Shown: in pieces, positions 13,318 to 23,899 of the stretch
Layout of the letters: every line of letters starts with the position of its first letter
Numbering within the stretch: the first letter of the stretch is position 1
DNA from: Diphasiastrum complanatum
Taxonomy: Eukaryota; Streptophyta; Lycopodiopsida; Lycopodiales; Lycopodiaceae
Direction of reading: 5' to 3'
Length of the DNA: 64,000 nucleotides
Assembly: GCA_029204225.1 (NCBI GenBank)
Contig: CM055113.1
Coordinates: 5,124,915-5,188,914, forward strand
Position numbers and translations under genes: made by a program
Notes under the pieces: model-generated
Told to the model about the DNA's origin: nothing
What the model saw: the letters and a program-made list of their open reading frames with translations, nothing else
Database searches by the model: none

Positions 13318-14586
13318 TCCCCACGATCAACAAAGGTGAGCAAAGTCCGACAATAACCATCTGCCATCTCCACTGTCCACAACTTCACATAAATAAGACT
13401 GTGATCTCCATATCCATACCATCTACCATAGCCTTTTCAACTCTCACTAGAATTACTAGAATTTATTAGAATGGATGTGATGGCCATGGCCATGGCCAGG
13501 AGTAGCAGCAGCATAGAATCCTAGTAGGTAATTTTAGGTGTATGGAATCTTGCAACATGCTCTAATATAGCTCTACTCAATAGTAGTAGGTAATTTTACG
13601 TGTATGGAATCTTGAAACATGACACGCATGTACACACCTTTCCTATCAAACTTGTGGTGTACATCAAAGAAAGTGCTCCTTCATCCATAGGAATAATGGA
13701 TGGATAATAGACTTTTTTGCAGTTATAGATCCATAGCTCACTAATAAAATATCTCTAGAATATTTGATAACTCAAAAAGCTTGTAAAATACCACAAATTT
13801 TCATTGTTTAATTTAGTTAACATCATCAACATAATATCAATTTAAAGGATAAACAATGGATTGTTTGATAAAGGTTGTCATCATGTGAATCATCATAAAA
13901 TATGAACACTAATTAATTGTAAACCTCTCAAAAATCCCCCCTAACCCAATATGTGGAGTCAAACTACAATAATCTTTTGGGATCAATATTCTAAGTTTCT
14001 ACCAAATGATTGTTATGGAGCATATATTCTACCAAATCTCTACACAAAAAACCCAAATGTTAGTGATAGCCTTTAAATAGTCGGTATAGGCAAGAGCAAT
14101 ATGTATGAAGGGATTGATATTTTGATCTCATAACGAAATACACAAATATCACCTTGATAACACCAACTCATTATATAACAATGAGGAGAGCAAAAAACCG
14201 ACAACAGAAACAGAGGCGAGATTTACGACTTTCACATGTGTTAGTTTGAGGTAACACCCCAAGTTAATAGGAATTAATATCCTCTAAAATAAATAGAAAC
14301 ATTTTTACAACATTGAGCATAAATTGTCTACAACCGTGTAGGTAGCACAAACTTCATGAATTAAGAGATGACCAGTTTCAAATGACATACTCTAGTAACA
14401 TCATGAGGAAGACCGAGATAAGGGAACTCTCCATAAATTGCAAATTATAAAGTAAAACACAAGGAAGATATTTTGAGCTATGCGCAAATGTTGATGCATT
14501 GAGCATAAACAAAAAAATTCAAAAACTTGAATCGCTCATGTGCCAACATAATACACACCTATCCTTCCAATAAGTTGTAAAAGATG
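13318..14586. other. Non-coding stretch, with a possible captured gene start
   Basis: Mostly AT-rich with no recognised gene. At 13471 an ATG opens a 17-codon frame rich in Met, Ala and Ser (MDVMAMAMARSSSSIES) before a stop at 13522; its GC-rich codons differ from the surroundings and resemble the start of an organelle-targeted protein, but it is too short to assign. Directly after it a ~40 bp segment (tagtaggtaattttaggtg...) is repeated with a 62 bp period at 13522 and 13584. The stretch is conserved in block B (43664-44932) with about three differences. Confidence 0.4.
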
Positions 14587-14946
14587 GCATAGGAGAGACA
14601 TGAACAGTAGACCAAACTCAGAAGCTACACAGAGCTTCAACTCTGCAACAGAAAATCAAAAAATAAGCTTACCCAGACACACTCAATAGACACACATGCA
14701 AGGCTTCACACTCAAAAGCAAGATCTGAAAATAAGACTGAACACAAGCAAAATATGCATTACTTTGATAAAAAAACGTTCTACAGGTCTGTCCTATATAT
14801 CTTCTTACCATCTACCTTAGAGTACTTCAACAAAAAGCTAACAATTAGCTGGAAGCAAAGGCTGACTTATTTGGGCTGCCTTCTAAATTGTAGGAGGTCA
14901 ACTACTATTCAGCCTTCTATCATGCAGTTTGCTTGACCTTTCAACA
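14587..14946 (-). mobile_element. Copia 3' LTR (start clear, outer end approximate)
   Basis: On the minus strand the LTR starts TGTTGAAAGG at 14946, directly after a purine-rich tract, and holds a TATA-like gatatatagg near 14800. Its outer end is not certain; a CA near 14587 is the best candidate. It follows the RNase H frame at 14909-15484, the normal order at the 3' end of a Copia element. Confidence 0.6.
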
Positions 14947-15484
14947 CTCTCCCTTCAACCTTAACTGCCTGAATTCCCATTGATGATCTGTGCTCTTTGA
15001 ATTTACCATGTGCTAAGGTTTTTGTCATAACATCGGCTACTATTGATGACGTTGGCAAATATTCGAACCGAATGAAGCTGCTTTCAATCTGTTCTCTCAC
15101 ATAGTGATAATGAACAGGTATATGGACTGTCCTTGAGCAAAAGTTTGGGTATTGTGCCATTCTCATTGCACATTGGTTGTCAATCCAAACTGAAACAAGC
15201 TTGTGGCTGATTCCAATTTCTTCAAGCAGTCTTATAAATCTTACCAATGTTCTTGCTCCTTGGGACAAAGCTAGATATTTTGCTTCTGCAGAAGATGTTG
15301 GGAAAGAGGGATGTGTGATAAACAAAAATAGCTCGAACTCAAACAGAAAGTGCTCGTGCGCAGCGGAATGAGTTATCTCACCCTTTCCTTGAGCATGACT
15401 ACGCCTATCAGACTCGAATAGAACATTAGTGATAGAAATCACGTTTGATCTGATTACATAGCCAAACATTGAGCATGAAGACAT
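14909..15484 (-). pseudogene. Copia RNase H C-terminus fused in frame to a foreign LTR
   Basis: The open frame has 191 codons. Residues 64-170 are the end of Copia RNase H: SSAEAKYLALS, then WIDNQCAMRMAQYPNF, RTVHIPVHYHYVREQI, a conserved LPT..VADVMTK motif, KFKEHRSSMGI. It reads about 12 codons into its own 3' LTR before stopping at 14909. Residues 1-63 are encoded by the 3' part of another Copia family's LTR (15296-15484) joined exactly at its terminal CA, so the N-terminal methionine is not native. The rest of RNase H, reverse transcriptase and integrase is missing. The fused frame is identical in block B (45255-45830). A chance in-frame fusion is the simplest view; no promoter other than the LTR is visible. 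Confidence 0.8.
14947..14962 (-). other. Polypurine tract of the Copia element
   Basis: On the minus strand aaggttgaagggagag immediately precedes the TG of the LTR, as expected of the second-strand primer site. Confidence 0.65.
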
Positions 15485-16146
15485 CAGAATGATAATTTGT
15501 CGTGAACAGCTAGACTAATTGTCAATCGTGAATTAGTCACAAAAGACAAGACTAAATATTAGTCGCGAATAGCTAAACTAATAATAATTTGCAAAGATCA
15601 GACAACTAGATTACGTAATAAGAGAGTCAGACAGAATGTAGAAAAGCATAGCAATATTGACACAAATCTGAATGCAGAGCAGATAGAGCTATAATTAGAT
15701 TAAGTATAGCGAAATATATAGGTCAATAATGTAGGTGAGCACAAGACAATAGTGGACGAAATTACGTGCTTCGCAAAGCTAATCCAATTTGAAAAAGAAA
15801 TAAACCTATTACTGACAATACAAAGAATCGATGCACGAAAGCATCTACTTCGTCTATCTTTGATAAGCTTCTGATGCTTGCTATATTTTTCACACACACT
15901 TTTGAATACACGGATGTTATCCAATATATATACATAATTTTTACAGTTGTGCAGATGAAGAAAGTACAAAGTGGATGTGATATCTGTGGGAGATCGTGGG
16001 TGGCTATTGTCGTTGTCAAATCTGATTGCACAGTTGCATGGGATGAGTGTGAGAAGGCCGCGACGTCAGCCTTCGTTGAAATGGACGTTGGTAAAGATAC
16101 AAAAAATGCGACACTCTGACAAGTTGTTAGCAACTGTGCTAACACA
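15296..16146 (-). mobile_element. Copia LTR (851 bp), reverse orientation, same family as 18999-19948
   Basis: On the minus strand it runs from TGTGTTAGCACAG (16146) or TGTTAGC (16144) to CCCAACA (15296). It aligns along its length with the plus-strand LTR at 18999-19948 (tcagagtg..gcattt, cacatccactttg, attgtcagtaat, cattcaga.ttgtgtcaat, gataggc.tagtcatgct) at roughly three-quarters identity by eye. No internal region is attached, and its flanks (ctctg and tcttc on the minus strand) do not form a target-site duplication, so it may be a recombination product, not a simple solo LTR. Confidence 0.75.
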
Positions 16147-16289
16147 GAGAAAATACAATAATAATAATAAAACTTCGTGGCATGTGTTTTGTAAAATCAC
16201 GTATGAGTATCTGTCAATAAACTTCAAGCCATGGCATGTGTTTTGTAAGTCCATGAGTAGAAGCTTAAATAATAATAAAATAGCTTAAA

Positions 16290-16946
16290 CTTAGATTTAG
16301 AACTTAGACTTGGGAAACTTAAGACTAGAAATATTTTATCTTAAGTTTTTCTAAGTTAAGAAATTTGAAGTTCTAAATCCTAAGTTAGAAGTTCTTGAAA
16401 AGCTAGAAACAGATTAGTCCCATAAGTTAGTAGACAGTTACGGAAGACCCTCCTTGCCATAAAAGGACAGGTATTTGCATTGTAACCAACACTTTTGTGC
16501 TTAAGCTATCTTGCTATCTATTTTGGAGAATTATCATTCTATGTCATTTGTGTTCCCTTTGGCAAGGTGCATAGCTTGAGGGAAGGTGCTCGGGCCTCCT
16601 CTTGCCACCTTTTCATCGGTTTATTGTGGCATGTTCTTTATTGCTTATTTGCTTAATATTAACTGCCATATTATTTTATTACCCTTTGGGTGTTAAGTAG
16701 AATTTAGATTAAACACCTTGCTAGTTGGGTAAGCCTTAGCAAGGGTTTGTATTTTATCACCTTAGATAGTTTCATTTCCGTTTTGAGCACTAGTTGGGTA
16801 AGCCTTAGTGCTTCCGTCATTACTTCTTAGTTTCGCATTTTTGTTTGAACCTTGGTAGAAACTTAAAAAGTGGACGAATCTCTACATCCCTATACTATAC
16901 CTATAAGTAAAACTAGCCACCGCACACACTAGAAATACTTTCAACA
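16290..16946 (+). mobile_element. Ty3-type 5' LTR (left end approximate)
   Basis: The LTR ends ...tttcaaca at 16946, one base before a tRNA-Asp-type PBS. A TATA-like ccataaaagg lies at 16458-16467, and the downstream part holds two tagttgggtaagcctta repeats (about 16714 and 16793). The left boundary is not defined because no partner LTR is present; direct tggcatgtgttttgtaa repeats at about 16178 and 16233 lie just outside. Confidence 0.6.
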
Positions 16947-16947
16947 T

Positions 16948-16961
16948 TGGCGCCGTTGCCG
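16948..16961 (+). other. tRNA-Asp-type primer binding site
   Basis: TGGCGCCGTTGCCG is the first 14 bases of the site complementary to plant tRNA-Asp, widely used by Ty3-type plant elements. The usual GGGG after it is replaced by cttt. A single T separates it from the LTR end. Confidence 0.75.
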
Positions 16962-17424
16962 CTTTTTAAGTATTTTTCTACCTAGCTTCTTCTCCTTTTT
17001 CTTTTGTTTTTTGCTTCCGTGTTGTATGTTTGCTTGTGTGCTTATCTCTATCTACCAACAAACAGCACGCGTCGTCTCTCCAGGTCCTACACGAGCTGCG
17101 GAGCAACTTCTCAAATCGAGGGGAAGAAACAAAAGAGTCAACTTGGGCATTTTCTTCAAAAGAAGTGACCCAAGTGACCTTTTCCACAACCAAAAAGGTA
17201 TATCAAAATTTTCCAGTCTGTCTGCAACCCTAACAGACCCTGATCTTTCATTTTATCACCTCCACGAATTCTGACCACAGTCAAATTTTGAGAAAACAGC
17301 CTGATATACTATCAAAATCCCTTATTTCTCATCAAAATCTTTGTCCTAAAATACACCGACTTCATTGAGGCTAGATCTCATTAAGATTCAGTAGCTCCGC
17401 GAATTCTATCTCACAGATTTTGCC

Positions 17425-18530
17425 CGTTTACTGTCAGACCACCCTCAAGGACGCTCTCATCAAGCATTTCAAACCATCCAAACTGACTCAGAGCCCGTTC
17501 ATTCAAATTACTCATATTAAGATGCGTCACGAAGAGTCTGTTCGAAACTACATTGAGCGTTTTAAACGTTTCAAAGTAGAATGTGTTTGATGAAAATATC
17601 ACTAAACGAATGGCCATAAAACTATTTTTAGTTGGATTGTCAAAAAACATCCGTCGTGAACTCAAACCAGTTGACCTTTATGATCAACTTAAAAATGTGA
17701 TGACTGATGATATCTGTGAAGAAGACGAAGGCTCCGACGATGACTTTGACCATCGTGAAAAGAAATCTAAGAATTCGGACCGTCCTGATCACCCAAAATC
17801 TGATAATATTGCTCAGTCTTCTGGACTTCTACATCAAATGGGAACCTGGCCAAAAGCTCAACAATCTCATATGGATGAACTAATTGCCGATTTCCAAACC
17901 GCCATGAAACAGATTGCTGAGAAATCCTTTCCAGCAAGGGAAAATGTTTGGTGTCCAATCTGCTCATAGCATCACACTGCTAATGAATGCCCTCAACTAC
18001 GAAATCATTTCCCAGCAGCCACCAGACCAGCCATCTATCGAGCTTACCGCCCATACCCGCCACAACACCTCTGCCATCACCAGGGGTTTACCAACCACGA
18101 CCACCTGCACCAAATCAATATACATCCCCACGTCAATAGTTTGTTGTTAACCAACCTGCCCCACAAAACGCTGTCCATTATCTTGATCTGAATACCATCG
18201 ATCCGGCCACCTACTATGTGGAAGATAATACTCAACCGCAATACTCTACTGAAACGATTGTTTGTTATACCTATGATTCTAATGCTCAACCGGTGGATCC
18301 CAATGCCCAAGCTTACAACCCAAACCAAGCTGTCTTTACCGCACATCAACTACCCACAATACGAGGATGCTTTATCTGTGCATGTAAACATCCTAGTATT
18401 CGCTACCCAGATAAACTCCGCCTTCCTCCAGCTTGTGAAAACTGTGGTATTGAACATCCAAGGAGATTTTTTCTCAAATTCTTGGAATCACCAGCCAGTT
18501 CACCAATTCAACCCGTGGCTTCTCTATAGG
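17425..18530 (+). pseudogene. Ty3-type Gag with degenerate CX2CX3HX4C knuckles
   Basis: Reading from 17425, the capsid-like region contains TLKDALIKHFKPSKLTQSPF and ESVRNYIERFKRFK, then shifts frame near 17583 into FDENITKRMAIKLFLVGLSK, an acidic segment (EEDEGSDDDFDHREKKS), and three Zn-knuckle-like sites. These are WCPICS*HHTANEC (interrupted by a stop near 17968), CFICACKHPSIRY (last Cys lost) and CENCGIEHPRRF (last Cys lost). All fit CX2CX3HX4C, one residue shorter than the canonical retroviral knuckle. Frameshifts and stops make it a relic. No protease or pol follows; the sequence is cut at or before the Copia LTR at 18999. It shares the knuckle layout with the Gag at 22041-23899, so the two are probably related families. 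Confidence 0.7.
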
Positions 18531-18998
18531 CCATGAGTTTCTTTGTTTGAGCGGCATGTAGATTGGATCAACTCGTTTCCATGTCGGTGCCCTCAGGTAC
18601 TCTTGCAGTCGCCTGCTATCTTTTAAAACCTTGTTCCGCCATTCAGGTTGCGGTTGCAGTGCCGCAATGATCTCAGCCCTGGTGGAGTATTGGCTTTGAT
18701 CGATGTCTTCTTTGTCTCCCCTCATGTTGGGAGGATACTTTTTTTCGAATTTGTTGGATTTATTTCCTCTACTCTCCTAAATCCCATTTTAATCTGCCTC
18801 CATTTATGCTGCATATTTACTCGTGTTGTCGCACAGTCTGCATATTTACATGTAAATTCTCACAGGCAAAGAAAAGACAAAAGAATCGCAACACTGTGTT
18901 TTTACACGAGTTTTGGTGACAGGCAAAAAAGACAACACTGTCTTACAAAGTGCCGAAGGTGCCCTAGGAAGCAGAGGCACCCTGTAAATCCAATCCCA
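18531..18998. other. Unassigned stretch with an 83-codon minus-strand frame
   Basis: A minus-strand frame (18725-18474) reads like real protein (polar, few low-complexity runs, RAEIIAALQPQPEWRNKVLK, LRAPTWKRVDPIYMPLKQRN) and is conserved unchanged in block B (48820-49071), but I cannot name a family. It overlaps the end of the Gag relic by about 57 bp on the opposite strand. The remainder up to the LTR shows nothing recognisable. Confidence 0.3.
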
Positions 18999-19948
18999 TG
19001 ACATTTCGTCAGAGTGATGCATTTCTTGCATCATCACCAATGTTCATTTCAGCAAAAGCTAACGTCGTCCCTTTCCACGCTCACCCATACAATTGCGCTA
19101 ACAGACTTGACAATGACTGCAGCCACCCATGATCTCCTACAGACAACACATCCACTTTGCACTTTCTTTATATGCACACCTGTAAAATTATGTATATAGT
19201 TTTGATACCATCTGCGTATCAAGATGATGAGAAGAGAAGAGTGTATAAAAATTTAGCATCAGAGAGATAGATGAAGTAGATGTCTTGTGCATTGATTCAT
19301 TATTGTCAGTAATAAGGCTTCATTCCTTTACAGATTGAATTAGCTTTGTAGAGAACGCGGTTTCGCCCGCTACTGTCTTGTGCTCTATCGCATCATTGAC
19401 ATGTATATTTGATATACTTAATCTGATAACAACTTTTCGTTCTGCATTCAGACCTGTGTCAATGTTGTTATGCTTATTATTCATTCTGTCTGATTTTCTA
19501 GTGGCTCAATTTGGTAATCAATTTGTAGACGACTAATATTTAGTTTTGTCTTTCGCGAATAATTTGTGACTGATTATCAGTCGATCTTAATCTCTCTCTT
19601 CGCAAATCCTTCATGACAAATAATTTATCTAGTTGTTCGTGAGAAATTATTCTTCTGGTGCCTTATTATATATTAATGTTTGGCTACGTAAAATCAAGAA
19701 CGACCGTGACTTCCATCACTAACGCTCTGTTCATTCTGATAGGCATAGTCATGCTTAGGGAGAGAGTTGTATAGCTCATTCCGCTGTGCACAAACACTTT
19801 CGTTCGAGTTTGTTTCTCGTTTGTGTTTTGTTTCGTTCGCGTTCCATTTCTCGTTCGTGTTTCGTTTCTCGTTCATGTTCGTCTTTCTTTTAGAGCTAAT
19901 TTTCATTCCTTACATACAACACCCTCTTTCTCTCTCTCTCTCCCAACA
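18999..19948 (+). mobile_element. Copia 5' LTR (950 bp)
   Basis: It starts TGACATTTCGTCAG and ends TCTCCCAACA, directly before a Met-type PBS. A TATA-like gtgtataaaa lies at 19241-19250. It is the same family as the inverted LTR at 15296-16146, though their first ~20 bases differ, so the left boundary is less sure. It drives, or once drove, the gag at 20093. Confidence 0.75.
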
Positions 19949-19960
19949 TGGTATTAGAGC
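19949..19960 (+). other. tRNA-iMet-type primer binding site
   Basis: TGGTATTAGAGC differs by one base from the standard Copia site TGGTATCAGAGC and abuts the CA end of the LTR. Confidence 0.8.
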
Positions 19961-20092
19961 TATTTTCATAGCTTGATAAGCCTGTACAGTACAAGACTCT
20001 ACTAGTCGATAGAGTAATTATTTATTCCTGTGTCAGATTTTCATACTTAAGTCACTGATAGTTTCTCCTATCACTTAGACTAATTCTTTCAC

Positions 20093-21034
20093 ATGGATTC
20101 CCAAGGGAAAGCCAGTCCCATCATGGACAAGCTTGATGGAGCAAATTACCATCTGTGGAAATTTAAGATGAAAACTGTACTAATGGCAAAAGAATTGTTC
20201 GACGTTGTTACAGGTGCAGAAGGGAAACCCGAAGTGGACGACGCGACAATCGTTTGATGGAAGCTGAAGGATGGAAAAGCTTTCATCCCGATCATCCTCA
20301 ACATTACGGATACCCAGATCGATCATGTATACGAGGCTCAGACATCGAAAGAAGTCTGGGACATCTTGGGCACACTATACGAAGTGCGAGATATAGCTTT
20401 CAAGCTATATCTCAGGAAGAAATTCTACTCCCTCAAGATGGCGAATGGTGATTCTCTACAGAATCACATTAATCAATTCAAGAACTTACTAAGACAAATG
20501 GCCGTCGGATCAGTCATAGACGATCAAGACGCAGTGATGCAACTGCTTACAAGCTTGCCAAGCTCATATGACAGCTGGGTGATGATCATCACGACTCATC
20601 TAGAATTGATTATTTTGAGAGTCATTACTATGTTGTTGCAGGAAGACACGCGGAAGAACGAAGCCTCAAGTTCCTCAGCTGATTCTCACGCCTTGTACAT
20701 CAACAAGAGCACAACTAAGCATAAGAAGAAGAAAGGCCCGAAGCAATCAAAGCTAGACCAGAAACCAGCACAACATAAAGAACAATCGAATCCGCAGACA
20801 AAGAAGAAGCTGTTCTACATATACTGCAAGCGAAACAACCACGAAATTCAAGACTGTCGGATATTGCAAGCGAAGAACAACAGCAAGGGGCAGTCAAATC
20901 AAGCGGCAAATGCAGTTGCAAAAGCTCCACAACCTATTCAAGAAGCAGATCATGATGCCTTCATGACCAGCCATCAAAGAGCATCAGGCGACAGTTCTGA
21001 GTTCCTGGATTCCGGAGCCACTCGCCGGTCATAG
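20093..21034 (+). pseudogene. Copia Gag and start of protease
   Basis: The frame opens at ATG 20093 (MDSQGKASPIMDKLDGANY, then WKFKMK), the usual Copia Gag start about 130 bp after the PBS. It is interrupted by one TGA at 20255. The middle carries EVWDILGTLYEVRD, LKMANGDSLQNHINQFKNL and LLTSLPSSYDSW, hallmarks of the UBN2-type Gag. The zinc knuckle FYIYCKRNNHEIQDC has lost its first Cys. The frame ends FLDSGATRRS, where DSGA is the catalytic motif of Copia aspartic protease, followed by a stop. About 160 bp more of altered protease sequence follows, cut by the LTR at 21198. Integrase, reverse transcriptase and RNase H are absent. Confidence 0.85.
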
Positions 21035-21197
21035 CTCCTGTGAATTTGATAACAATTAAACAAAGACCAGCAGCTCTGATGGTGGTTACCAAAGCACAAA
21101 AGCAGAAAGAACCTGTAGCAGTCCAAGTACCTACTAATTGAATACCATCTATACTGATATACCAACAACATCTGGTGGCTATCCAAATCTCCATGCT

Positions 21198-21351
21198 TTT
21201 AGTATCGATTGTAGTATGGGGTTCGTCGCTGGGAGCACAACCTCGCCTTCACCTGAATAGCACACAAAGAGAGAGAAGAGAGAGAAAATTCCTAGGTTGA
21301 GAGAGGCTTTGGAAGGCCCGAGCACCTTTTCAAAGCTATTCACACGCAACC

Positions 21352-21387
<36 letters not shown>

Positions 21388-21853
21388 AAGTGAAACTAGC
21401 AGAGTTTTATTAAGAAAAAGATGGAAGATACAATACAGAGGAAATGGCTCCCTCTTATAGATTTTAGAGGTGAGTCTCCTTCACTTAGATTGGCCACTTC
21501 ATTGGGACAAGGATTCTAATCCAATCCCTTCAAATAAACACAACTTAAATCTAATGGCGCTAAGAAAGCACATGGCACTCACATGATTCATGTGAGTTCT
21601 AATTTGGGCCCTTTTAGCTTTTTTATTTGCAACTTGACTTAGGGCCTCTAATGTTATTTTAGAGTTTTAAGCCCCTAGTCTCTTATTCCTAGGAATTACA
21701 ACTTGTTACTTGTGTTCATTGGGTTGGGCTTACATGTGTAGGATGCCAGTGCCCTCGCACTTATTACTCTACTTGTATAGTACTGTGGTGGGCCAACTTG
21801 GCAAGCCTTGGCCAACAGTAGTTTTAGTGGTAGGACCCACTAGGCGCCCAACA
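21198..21853 (-). mobile_element. 3' LTR of the gag-only element (656 bp)
   Basis: On the minus strand it starts TGTTGGGCGCC right after the polypurine tract. It holds TATA-like ctataagag (21452-21460), an aataaaa polyadenylation-like signal near 21410, a (GA)n/(CT)n run (21355-21382), and ends ...ctacaatcgatactaaa. Compared with the 5' LTR end (ccgacactaca), the terminal CA has mutated. It interrupts the Copia protease region. Confidence 0.75.
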
Positions 21854-21857
21854 GTAT

Positions 21858-21866
21858 TCCCCACCT
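21858..21866 (-). other. Polypurine tract of the gag-only element
   Basis: Minus-strand aggtgggga lies four bases before the TG of the 3' LTR. Its position directly after gag is what shows that pol is missing. Confidence 0.65.
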
Positions 21867-22040
21867 AAAGAGGAGCCGGTCCCATGACACCTGCCTACAT
21901 TTGATGTGGAAGAGAGCTGTCGACACGTTTTTTGTTGGTGATGAGCTGCTTCAGGAAAAGTGTGGATAAGTGATCGCTTACATAAAACTCGAGGCTTTAT
22001 TGGTTGTTGATTAGAAAAAACATGAGCTTTTGCCAGATTT

Positions 22041-23899
22041 TCAATAATACCCATAAGGGTCCGGTGGCCATGCATGGTAACCTTGTTCATCGACAAATGG
22101 GTAGTCGACACCATCTATCAAAGGATCCCAAGGTAAGACTGGTTGATAGTGATCCTGATAGATCGGCGCTACTTCTCCCAGTGGCATTGTTGTTGTCTCT
22201 CTCAAGTCGTAATGTAGATAAGACATGCTCACTTGACTACTTTGTCTATCTAGGTATTCATAGTATGCTTGAAGCTAGAGACTTTCCTCAGCAGTCAATC
22301 TTACAAATTGAGGACAAGGTGTTGTCATTGTAGGCACTGGTTCTTGTTGTATAATTGGCCTTTTTGGGATTGGATTCTCTAGATTTGGCCTATGATGTAT
22401 TGTTACACCCGGATTTAGCGTTGGTTTGGGGTTATGTTGCATTGTGGAACAATCAGACCTTGGTTGAAACTTGCTTGTTGAGGGACAATCATCAACCTTA
22501 GTCTTTCCCTTCTCAGTGCGCTTCCCATCTGAAGGCTGTGTGATTGCGCTTTTTTTTGGATCTTGTGCTGAACTGCCTTCACATCGTTCCGTTGACACAG
22601 GCTTCCATTGTAATTCATCACTAATAAATCTGGGCATTGAGTGCGCCGAGAGTCCTGATAGAACCTGCCGAATTTCCTCGGTTGCCAATTTTTTTACTTC
22701 CTCAGTTATCATTGGCTTGATTGACTCTACCAACTCTGTCTTCTGTGATGTTGATGTTGCTTGTCTGCTCGAGGGTACCTCTATGTACTTTGAGACTTTT
22801 GTCAGATTGTCCTCTTCCTCACTCGTTTCATAACCCGGTGGCACTAGGATTTTTCTTTTATAGTGCATTCTATCGAGAGGTGAGGAGTCACCATAGGTGC
22901 ATGTTGGTCTACATAGGCCAAATGCCTCCTTGCTAATTGTGGATTGCGCAATGGACAATCTCAGCATGGATGGTTAACTCCGCATTGTGAACATTCGAGC
23001 TCAAATGTTGATGGATCCCCTTGATGTGGATATTCAGCTCGACGATGTTTTCCTCCGCATCCATAGCACCTTACTGAGTGCCGTATGCCATCACCTCGAA
23101 GTTGATAGGCATACACCGATAACAGATGCCCCTTAGGATCTTCCACAAAATAGACTAGTAGGCTATTATGGTCCTCCATTAAGTTCGGTGACATGCAAGA
23201 TGATATGACCAACACTTTCACCTTGCCATTGGTTGTTGAAGAAACTCACAATTTAGATGGATCAATTTGACATCCATCCCTTTGGTGAGTTCCTTGTCGG
23301 CTTGATTCTGCTTGTGACCTTTGAACCTTTGGATCTTGCCGTCGAATTTGCTGCTTTGCATTTTTCATTTGTAAGAAGTGCGGATTCTTGATTGGACATC
23401 TTGTACTTGGATGACCGCCGAAGCAGTATTTACATTCATCCTTATCTATAAACTAAATTGCTCGAGCATAATCTTGCTGACAACTTGAAATGCAAGGTTC
23501 TTGGTCTTCTGCTGCACTCGATCCATATGACTCTCTTGCACTCCCTGATCATTCGTAGCCTTTTGCCCTTGTTTGCTTGACTAGCATGAACTTTTCAGAC
23601 TTTCCTGATTCACCATCTGATATTTCTGCGTTTGGATAGGAGTGATCTACTCTCTTCGACATAAAATTCTCCATAATGACAACATCTTGATAGATTTGTA
23701 GCAATGAAGTGTAGGATGCAAACTTCTTCATACCAGATTTGATCTTGTTGAGTAATCCGATATAGTAGTTTTGCATTATGGTCTCTGGGCTTAGTAGATC
23801 AATACCTTTTACCATATCAAACATTCGTTTGGTGTATTGTTGAACTATCTCATCAGGAAACATCTGAATTGCAACTAATCTCACAAACTTGATAGTCAT
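22041..23899 (-). pseudogene. Gag with three tandem CX2CX3HX4C knuckles (broken)
   Basis: The first segment (23899-23549) is a capsid-like region: MFPDEIVQQYTKRMFDMVKG, then PETIMQNYYIGLLNKIKSGM, then an acidic tail. Three cysteine motifs follow: CKYCFGGHPSTRC (23434-23396), CYGCGGKHRRAEY (23068-23030, last Cys lost here but kept in block B) and CSQCGVNHPC*DC (22993-22955, a stop where block B has Arg). Each has spacing CX2CX3HX4C. A long charged, Ser/Pro-rich segment (22967-22275) and a Tyr/Pro-rich tail ending WPPDPYGYY at 22041 complete it. At least three frameshifts or stops break it. No protease motif is present. Confidence 0.7.

Noticed and set aside
13170-13469. 99-codon plus-strand frame crossing the end of the tandem module
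   Set aside because: Pro/Thr/Ser/Ile-rich with no domain; it spans a repeat boundary, and identity between blocks is equally high in its non-coding surroundings.
15296-16146. Simple solo LTR with target-site duplication
   Set aside because: The flanking 5-mers (ctctg and tcttc, minus strand) do not match, and one side is exactly Copia RNase H codons.
15762-16288. Several overlapping 60-127 codon frames inside the reverse Copia LTR
   Set aside because: They lie within an LTR, on both strands, and are not kept in the diverged LTR at 18999-19948.
22471-22936. Plus-strand frames of 120 and 71 codons opposite the gag
   Set aside because: Shadows of the minus-strand gag, whose zinc knuckles and capsid motifs are on the minus strand.
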